This document shows, piece after piece, positions 31,501 to 38,052 of a DNA stretch of 38,052 nt. Under the pieces are notes generated by a model. That model saw only the letters and a list, made by a program, of their open reading frames with translations, ran no database searches and was not told the DNA's origin. The position numbers were made by a program, and so were the translations under genes. Each line of letters starts with the position of its first letter. Position 1 is the stretch's first letter. Source of the stretch: Guillardia theta CCMP2712 (lineage: Eukaryota > Cryptophyceae > Pyrenomonadales > Geminigeraceae); assembly GCF_000315625.1 (NCBI RefSeq), contig NW_005434655.1, positions 489,172 to 527,223 of the forward strand, in the 5' to 3' direction.

Positions 31501-33922
31501 GTGCCTGCACACGGCCTGCCGCAACGGACATGTCGACGTCGTTCGCAGGCTGATCGCCCTAGGAGGTGAGAGGCTGGTCCTGATGCAGACCAACACGGGG
31601 TGGTTGTGTACTCACAGTGCAGCACAAAACGGTCACTTCAAAGTGTTGGAGGTTCTTCTGCAAGTCGCATGTGAACAGCAGCTGAGCACTCAAACCAACA
31701 CGGGCTGGTATTGTGTTCATACCGCAGCGCAGAACGGACATGTGCGTGCGATAAGATTAATCTTGCAGACTGGAGGGAACCAGCAGCTGCTGAACAAGAC
31801 GAATGACCTTCGGACGGTGGCGTACATTGCCTCTCAATACGGGCATATGAACGTGCTCAAGCTGATAGAGGAAGCCGGTATGAACGAAAGCTTCAACATG
31901 CTAACAGATGACGACAAGTCTTGTGCGTACATGGCCGCCAGGTTTGGGTTTATCGAGGTTCTTCGATACCTCATCGCGCATTGCGACAAATCTTTGTTTG
32001 CTGTCAGGACTTTGAAAGATCAGCACTCTTGCGTAACAGCTGCTTGCTCGAGCGGAAGTGTCGAGGCCCTGAGGCTCGTCCATGAGGTCGTGGGGTCGAA
32101 GGTGGTACAGGAGCAGGCGAGGGACGGAAAGACCTGCTTCCACATGGCTGCGATCTTCGGGCATGTTGAGATCATGAGAGAGTTGATCGCCATGGGACAC
32201 GCCAGCCTCATGTCCAAGGTGTCTCGCGACGCCTCCACCTGCGCCTTCACCGCCTGTACCCACGGACATGCCGCGATCTTGCAGCTCATAGCAGAGACCG
32301 TCGGAACTGACTTGCTGTTCAAACCATCCCGACAGAAGCGATCCTGTGCCTTCATCGCCTGTCAGAACGGGCACATGGACTGCCTGAGGCTGTTGTTGCA
32401 TACAGCAGGAAGAGAACTCTTCGACCAGCTCACAGACGACGGAACGACCTGCGCTCACATTGCAGCTTTTCATGGACATCTGAATGTTCTGCAGTTCCTG
32501 GTAGAGAACATTGGGGAGAACGTGATCTTTAGCAGCAACACCGCAGGGAAGAGCGTGGCCATGTTTGCTGCAGAGAATGGCAAGATCGGGGCGATCAAGT
32601 TTCTTTTGCAGCATGGAGGAAGAGAGACCATCTTGCGGCCAACGAGCATGGGCAAGACTTGCGCTCATGTCGCTTGTGCCAAGGGCGATCTCGAGATGCT
32701 GCAGCTCATCCTTGACATCGACGCAGCTGAGCTCCTGTCGATGCTGACCAAGAGAGGAGAGAGCTGCGTCCACTTCTGCGCCAAGAGAGGCCGCGAAGAC
32801 GTCATGCAGCTCGTTATGCAGCTGGTCCCGCACGAGTTCCTGACCCTGAGGACCGAGGAGGGGATCATTCCCTTGCACCTCGCGTCTCAGTACGGTAACT
32901 TACAAGTGTTCGAGCTGCTCGTGGAGAAAGCCGGCAAGGAGCAGGTGGCCTCCTGCACGGCAGCAGGTGACTCTTGCCTGCTCCTCGCAGCGGCCAATGG
33001 CCACGTGAACGTTGTGGGGAGGCTGTTGGAAGAGATGCCGAGCCTGGTGGAGGTTGCCAACGACAAGGGGGAGAGCTGTGTCTACGCCGCTGCATCCAAC
33101 GGTCACGTCCCAGTGTTGAGGGACCTGCTGCGGTCAGCGAGCAGGGAGAGCTTGTTGCGAGGCATCAAGGATGGAGGGTTCACCAGCGCGCACATGGCCG
33201 CCGTCAGTGGGCAGCGAGAAATCCTGAAGATGCTGCACGAAGCTGCTGGAGACGAACTTCTCTTCCTCCTCGATCATAACGGGAGGTCCTGCGCGTACCT
33301 GGCAGTGCAGAACGGGAGGCTCGACGTACTCGAGTACCTGGTGTCCGTGGGAGGCAGGCAAGCTCTCAGTGCGAGGACTGTCGATGGCAAGAGCTGTTTG
33401 CACGCCGCATCACAAGGTGGGAGGGTGGAAGAGATGAAGGTGATGATGTCGGTGCTGGACTTTGACGATCTTCTCTTGACGGACAATCATGGCAAGTCCT
33501 GCCTCCACGTTGCGGTACAGCAGGGACATGCTGGCATAGTCGAGGTCCTGCTGGGTTACACCAGAGCAAGGGAGTTGGTGGGACTGGAAAGTGATCAAGG
33601 GAGGTCAAGCGCGTACGTGGCCTCTCAGGAGGGCCACTCCCTCCTCTTACAGCGTCTGCTTGAGGTTGGGGGGGCTGAGCTTCTCAACAGACGCGCCAAG
33701 GATGGGAGGACTTGCGCGCATGTTGCCGCTCAGAACGGGCACCTCGAAGTCCTGCAAGTCATCGCAGAGACTGGCGGGCCGGCGCTCTTCGCCGTCAAGA
33801 CGCCGGACGGCCAGACGTGCAGGAGTCTCGCAGAAGACAAAAAGCGAGAGAAAGTCCTGCTGCTCATGGACAGCCTGGAGGAGGCGGGTGCTGGGGCCTC
33901 AGCAGCGAGCGAGCCGGAGTGA
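28528..33922 (+). CDS. Giant protein: RIIa-like N-terminus, ADP-ribosyltransferase domain, about two dozen ankyrin repeats
   Basis: Six exons (28528..28602, 28774..28847, 28899..29130, 29175..29261, 29317..30133, 30276..33922) give 1,643 residues. Residues 26-60 (HKVFNLISDLISEVLLVQP then DDPLRFVHD) resemble RIIa/Dpy-30 dimerisation helices. Residues about 430-600 form an arginine-type mono-ADP-ribosyltransferase fold: R483 in LVFRGL, S512 in AMMSTTRDKSVALQY, and E554/E556 in YPDEDEILFPPL, the R-S-ExE signature. Such enzymes transfer ADP-ribose from NAD to Arg. From about residue 765 to 1620, ankyrin repeats of about 34 residues follow one another (typical unit: CAHVAAQNGHLEVLQVI), many with a Cys at the same place. 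No signal peptide is seen, so it is probably cytosolic. The ankyrin array likely selects targets. The start codon is the first in frame but not proven. Confidence 0.88.
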
Positions 33923-34847
33923 CTGGTCGGACTTAGGGTGCCACGGTGGTGCCAGGTCACCGTGCACGGTCAGTGTAATGCTGAACTTGAAAGTTTCTTT
34001 ACTCAAAGATGAGTTAACAATCTTTACTCAAAGTTAAGTTAACAATCAGTACGAGAACAATCCGACATCCCCCCGCTTCGAGGCGGCCTCAGTCGCCCGG
34101 CCGCGGGGCCCGGGGGCCGCGCCGGCCACACGCGGCCGTTCGGAGCCCGGCCCGGGCCGCGCTAGTGACAAGTGAGTAGTGGCCGCCGGGCCGGGGACCC
34201 TGAGGCGGCGAAGGTCCGTTGAGCCAACGGAAAATCGGGGGTAAGTTTTCGAGTTGTGTCATGCCCCGGCCTGACCACAGGGAGGCACATTTTGCGGCCC
34301 CCAACACCCGTACTTGTGACCCCATACCTTTATGTGTACCGTCTTGGTGGTAGGGTAGGTACATACCCCCGTCCCCTTTACCCTAGGGGTGCCAGGGAGA
34401 GCGGGGGCAAATAATTCTTGCTGCTCGCTGCTTGGCATGCTCTGCTCCCCTGATGCTGCTGCTGCTGCTGCTACATGTGGGAGGGCTGTTTGCCTCTCAA
34501 GCACAGAGCGCCTGACTCTTCTCTGCATGCCTTGCTCAAGCCTCCACCCTCCTTCCTCCTCCTCTGATGTGCTCTGTGCTCATGCCCATGTTGCGTGAAG
34601 CTCGGAGCGGGGGAGAATTGTTTGCGTTTAGAGGTAGAGGAGAAGTGTGAGCAGCCGTGTATGAGAGCGAGCAGCGTCTGAAGCTGCAGCCACACCCTGC
34701 GGATGCACGTAGATCAGCTCCTGTCATATCTGACGCATGGTAGGCAGTGCGGAGAGGCTTGAGTGTGTCGGAGCTGTTTTGGTTGGGATGAGTGTCGAGT
34801 GATTGTTGGGAGCGCGAAGGGGAAAGGAGAAAGGCGATAGTATTTTT
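33923..34847. other. Intergenic region with GC-rich island and CTG repeat
   Basis: Just after the ART-ankyrin stop it contains GGTGCCACGGTGGT (about 33939), a word also found near 19537, then the tandem 25-mers, a very GC-rich island (34080..34215) and a (GCT)n run (34454..34472). Several frames exist but none looks coding. Confidence 0.5.
33996..34045. repeat. Two tandem 25-bp units
   Basis: Units 33996..34020 and 34021..34045 share the words TCTTTACTCAAAG and AAGTTAACAA-like ends and differ at two positions. They are AT-rich and could form part of the 3' end or downstream signal of the ART-ankyrin gene. Confidence 0.85.
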
Positions 34848-35236
34848 TCATTTGAGATCTACATACAAGGAAGCCCAGGAGCGTGTACTTTGGGGCAGGT
34901 CATGGATGTGCACGACGATGTCGGACAGCCAAGGCCGCATGGTCATCTCGATAGCATGGAGAGACGTGGAGTGCTTGAGGTCGGGAGTGCGAGAGAAAGT
35001 GATGTGTGCCGGATGACCGGAAGAGATGATGAGAGGCTTCAGCGAGGAAGGGAGAAGTGTGCCGGGCTTGTGATCCTCTTCGAGGGAAACAACAGGTGTC
35101 GATGGAAAGGCAGAGAGCAGGAGCGGAGACGAGGGGAGCAAGGACAGTGCAAGGATAGTGTACGATTGAGTTGAAGTCTAGGATTGCTGGACGCTTGAGC
35201 CCGAGGACCTGCGGGCTCAGCTTGTCTGACTGACAT
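34848..35236 (-). CDS. Unrecognised small spliced gene
   Basis: Exon 1 35164..35236 (MSVRQAEPAGPRAQASS) and exon 2 34848..35077 are joined by an 86-nt, strongly pyrimidine-rich GT-AG intron (phase 1), giving 100 residues. Exon 2 reads DHKPGTLLPSSLKPLIISSG, HITFSRTPDLKHSTSLHAIE, then MRPWLSDIVVHIHDLP and TRSWASLYVDLK before the stop. The alternating hydrophobic pattern suggests beta strands, but I do not recognise a family. A plus-strand frame over the same bases is also open. The minus-strand reading is preferred because of the classical intron and less biased composition. Further upstream exons near 35440..35520 are possible. Confidence 0.42.
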
Positions 35237-37416
35237 GCGGGAGAGAGTGGCGGCTGTTGCTTCGGGATGCGGAAGCAAGGGGAATAGGGATCAAGGCTCC
35301 GGGACTCTCAAGAAACGACAGGAGAGGCTTCATTGGAGGAGGGGGGGAGGAGAGGCGGCGGGAGTGATCGGCAGGGGAAGATATTCTATGCTAGTTGTAT
35401 TGAAGAACGGAATGAAGTCATGAGCCTCACACCCTGTGTCTCTTGTGAGATGCTCACCTGCTCTGCGATCACTCTGCAAATGGAAGCGCCCACTGACAGC
35501 TGCTTGGAGGTATCAGAAGTATGAATGGCGCGAGAGCAGACATGTGGGGAAGCATGTCGCTGAGAGGGGCGACGTGCTCCTGCTTGCGTCGGCATGGAGA
35601 GGGTTGGAAGCCTGCGGAGAAAGGGACGACTCGCCCGAGCATGATGGCACTGAGGCCTCTGACTGACCGCGCGCAAGCATGTGCTTCATCATCCCACTCA
35701 TCGACGAGCAGCAGGAGCATGTGGCCCCCGCCATGTGGCTCTCAGTGTGCGATACGCGCGCAGGCGTCGAGCCATCCTTGGCTGACCTCGTCCCGTGGCT
35801 GCTGGTGCATCCTGCTTCCTCTTGCCCTGACCTGACAGACATGCAGGAAGCATGAGGAGCAGTGCCTTCTCCTCGCCTCGCGCGCTCGCATGGGCGCATG
35901 TGCTTTGCACGCAGGAGGGCGGCGAGAGGAGGAGGCTCGCAGGCTTAGCTTGTGAGGAGGTGAGCGTCGGGGCTGCATGCGAGCATGCGGAGGGCATGAT
36001 CAGAAGGGTTCATTTAACAGACTTCTCGCTGGCATCTCAAACCAAACCAAACGCCCCCCCGCCCCTCGCGACGAGCAGGCGACCCTGCGCCTCCTGGGAG
36101 GGCCGCTGGGAGCATCGGAAGAGGAGGCAGCAGCGGCAAGACCAAGCAAGCAAGGAAGCCAGTCGCTACTCGAAACCAACCTCCCTCAGGGCGAAGAGCA
36201 AGTGCCTGCATACTGAGCCTCCGGTCGAGGGCGAGGAGCCTCCGAGAACAGGGAACAAGACCAGGGCAAGACCGGGCAGGGGAGAGCCGAGGCTACGACA
36301 TCACGGTAAGGGAGGAGGGGGGGGGAGAGGACAAGGGAAGCGATGGAAGGGAGAAGGGGTAGGGAGGGGTGAGCGGAGGGGTGGGGTTGGAGAATCTTTC
36401 CGATTGAGAAAAGGGGCGGTGCAAGGGGCCGGGGAGGAGCAGGGGTGGGTGGGTGGTGGCATGTGGGAAGTGAGGGGGTAAGGTGCTGGGACCAGGAGGG
36501 TAGGGGTGATGGGTCTGTCAGGGGTGGGGTGAGTCCGTAGCGACATCCTTTGTCGGGAGGAGGATGCACCCCCTTCTTTCCCCTCACACCACCCCACCCT
36601 CGAGAGCTCTCCTGCCTTTCCCTGCTCCTGCACAGGATGCTTGTAAGCGAAGACGCGATGGTAGCTGATGGTCGACGGACAGGCCGCACACCAGCAGCGA
36701 GGAGGGGGCGTTAGCTGCAGGATCAGGAGGCTTGGCCAGTGCTGGGAAACGCGACGACAAGGTCGGAGAACGACCGGAGAGCAGCGAGGAGAGCGGAGAG
36801 AAGGAGGACAAGGGCAAGGCTCGTCAAGAGGAAGTGGGCGATAGAGCAGAGAGGAGGACGGGTGACGCGAGGAGACTTGTCTCTGACTGTACCTTGGGTC
36901 GGACACTAGCAAGGCAGGCGGGCAGCAGGAGGGTACTGACTATGACACGACGGCGGGGGAGAAGGGGAGGCGGTCGAGGTAGGAAGCAAGGATGCCAGAG
37001 GGCCTACGAGACTGAGACGACGAGCATGCAGGCAGGCCAGGGATGAAGCTTCTGGCCAGCGGGGAGAGAGTCGCCAACCCTGCAAAGCTTGATGATGGTA
37101 GCGAGTGCGACTGACCAAGAAGAGGGTTGACGACTTGATCACGACTAACGCAGGAGACGAGGGTGGTGGGGGGTGGGTAGGGAGCGGGTACAGGTCTGCC
37201 AGGCCATAGGAGCATAGGCATTGGAATAGACCCGCGCTGGCATGAACTGGATCAAAGGGGGAGGGGGCTTCACGGGATTGCTTGCATGCTGCATGACGGG
37301 CGGAGAGGAGGAGGGGTCGGGCGAGGAGGGGATTTGAGCTGATTTGTGCAGATTGTATGTACACAACATTACAATGGCGCGACTTGTGCATCCAACTCTA
37401 TCGTGTTTGATTACTT
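35237..37416. other. Long GC-rich, purine/pyrimidine-skewed region without a recognised gene
   Basis: Long purine-rich runs on the + strand (for example 35330..35360, 36300..36480, 36740..36990) produce many open but low-complexity frames on both strands. A minus-strand fragment ending CRVIAEQ before a GTGAGC donor (about 35453) may be a lone exon. I see no recognisable domain in the 2.2 kb. It may contain the 3' UTR and downstream region of the RWP-RK gene. Confidence 0.4.
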
Positions 37417-38052
37417 TCACAGTGACTCTTGTTCTTCGCCTGCCAAGTACCACTCGAGCCAGTTCGCATCGATCGATTGCGAGGACTCAGCGGCTGACTC
37501 CCGCGACCCTGACCCTGACTCGCCCCGGCTTTGCGAGCTGCTCTTCCCGTCGGCTCCCGGCCTGGGAGGGGTCCTGCTGCTTGACGACATGTATGTGCTG
37601 CTCCCCTCCGCTCCGCTCGGGTGTGCCATGGCGGCCTGAGCTTCTTGCGAGCTTGACGATGACCCAGGAGGGTCTGCGTGTGCGTTCTGCTGGTCGGGCA
37701 GCCTGCTGCTGCTACTCGTCGCTCCCGCTTCCTCGTCTAGCCCGTTTTCATCGCTTGGGCTCCCGCCGTCGCCGCTCATGCTGTCGCCATTGCCGCTGCC
37801 GCCGCTCATGTGGCGAGAGTAGTCCCCCGCTCGCTCGTTCCTCAGGCGAGCGTAGGGCCATCGCTGTATGCCGAGCATACGACAGGCCTTCTTGAGGCTC
37901 GTCAAGGAGATGCCCTGCGACACTCATTGAGCGCAAGCGCATGCAGTCGCTGGGGCGACCATGAGCTCACCAGAAACTTGGCGGCGTCCTCCTGTCGCAT
38001 GTGGAACAGCGGCTCGATGATGTGAGGTCGAGCTGCACGTCGTACACTCTTG
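37417..38052 (-). CDS. RWP-RK domain transcription factor, 3' part (5' end outside the window)
   Basis: Two exons are visible: 37971..38052, open to the window edge, and 37417..37914, joined by a 56-nt phase-0 intron. Together they encode IIEPLFHMRQEDAAKFL then GISLTSLKKACRMLGIQRWP, the complete helix-turn-helix of the RWP-RK family (NIN/NLP/RKD and algal MID-type factors), which bind DNA and control nitrogen responses or gamete identity. The signature reads RWPYARLR instead of the usual RWPxRK: Trp and Pro are kept but the Arg-Lys pair is altered. After the domain come about 130 residues rich in Ser, Gly, Asp and Gln (disordered, acidic, activation-domain-like) ending at the stop 37417-37419. 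A domain so close to the C-terminal region fits an RKD-like rather than an NLP architecture (no PB1 domain follows). Confidence 0.88.

Noticed and set aside
30542-31531. Long minus-strand frame (329 codons) under the ART-ankyrin gene
   Set aside because: It is antisense to a clear domain-bearing exon, and its composition mirrors that exon. No motifs are seen.
31901-32878. Long minus-strand frame (325 codons) under the ankyrin array
   Set aside because: Antisense shadow of the repeated ankyrin coding sequence, with no recognisable domain.
35852-36481. Plus-strand frame of 209 codons
   Set aside because: Low-complexity Gly/Arg/Lys-rich translation of a purine-skewed tract with no conserved segment.
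36301-36912. Minus-strand Pro/Ser-rich frame of 203 codons
   Set aside because: It is the complementary strand of the same purine tract, and its composition explains the lack of stops.

Overview
The window is a nuclear segment of an intron-rich eukaryotic protist. Nearly every recognisable gene is broken by very short GT-AG introns, mostly about 42-65 nt. I rebuilt the gene models by hand from splice sites, reading frame and family motifs. One protein begins with an ER signal peptide ending ASA-F, which is the kind of start used by bipartite plastid-targeting sequences in algae with red secondary plastids. Together with an RWP-RK regulator, a mitochondrial-type argininosuccinate synthase, a TRP-like channel and a frizzled-like domain protein, this suggests an alga of the cryptophyte type (Guillardia-like). 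That assignment is inference. The sequence is not nucleomorph-like, being intron-rich and not AT-biased, and not bacterial.

Layout, left to right. 0-3 kb: the 3' part of an unknown gene (+), a complete nine-exon UCH37/UCHL5 deubiquitinase (-), and a small GATA-like zinc-finger reading frame (+). 3-6.8 kb: a frame-broken coding relic (+) next to a decayed Ty3/gypsy-type retroelement (-) with gag-like, protease and reverse transcriptase remnants and an internal 12-bp minisatellite. 6.45-11.65 kb: a large, almost perfect inverted repeat around a 183-bp core. Its arms carry two divergently transcribed copies of an unrecognised gene built from 698-bp exon-plus-intron modules, three in the left arm and two in the right. 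11.6-13.1 kb: two unrecognised spliced genes or fragments (-).

13.3-21.3 kb: a secreted or membrane protein with a frizzled-type cysteine pattern (+), a plastid-type WW-domain membrane protein (-), an ankyrin/TRP-like ion channel (-) and a PA14-domain glycoprotein (-). 21.9-28.2 kb: argininosuccinate synthase (+), two unrecognised genes (-) and a GLYR1-type beta-hydroxyacid dehydrogenase (-). 28.5-33.9 kb: a protein of about 1,640 residues (+) with a possible RIIa/Dpy-30-like N-terminus, an R-S-ExE ADP-ribosyltransferase domain and about two dozen ankyrin repeats. 34-37.4 kb: mostly GC-rich low-complexity DNA with one small unrecognised gene (-). The right edge cuts an RWP-RK transcription-factor gene (-).

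The genes do not form one pathway. The channel, frizzled-like, PA14 and ART-ankyrin proteins are all surface or signalling types, but the order looks like an ordinary dense eukaryotic array of convergent and divergent pairs. The clearest undescribed feature is the inverted repeat with its modular gene family.
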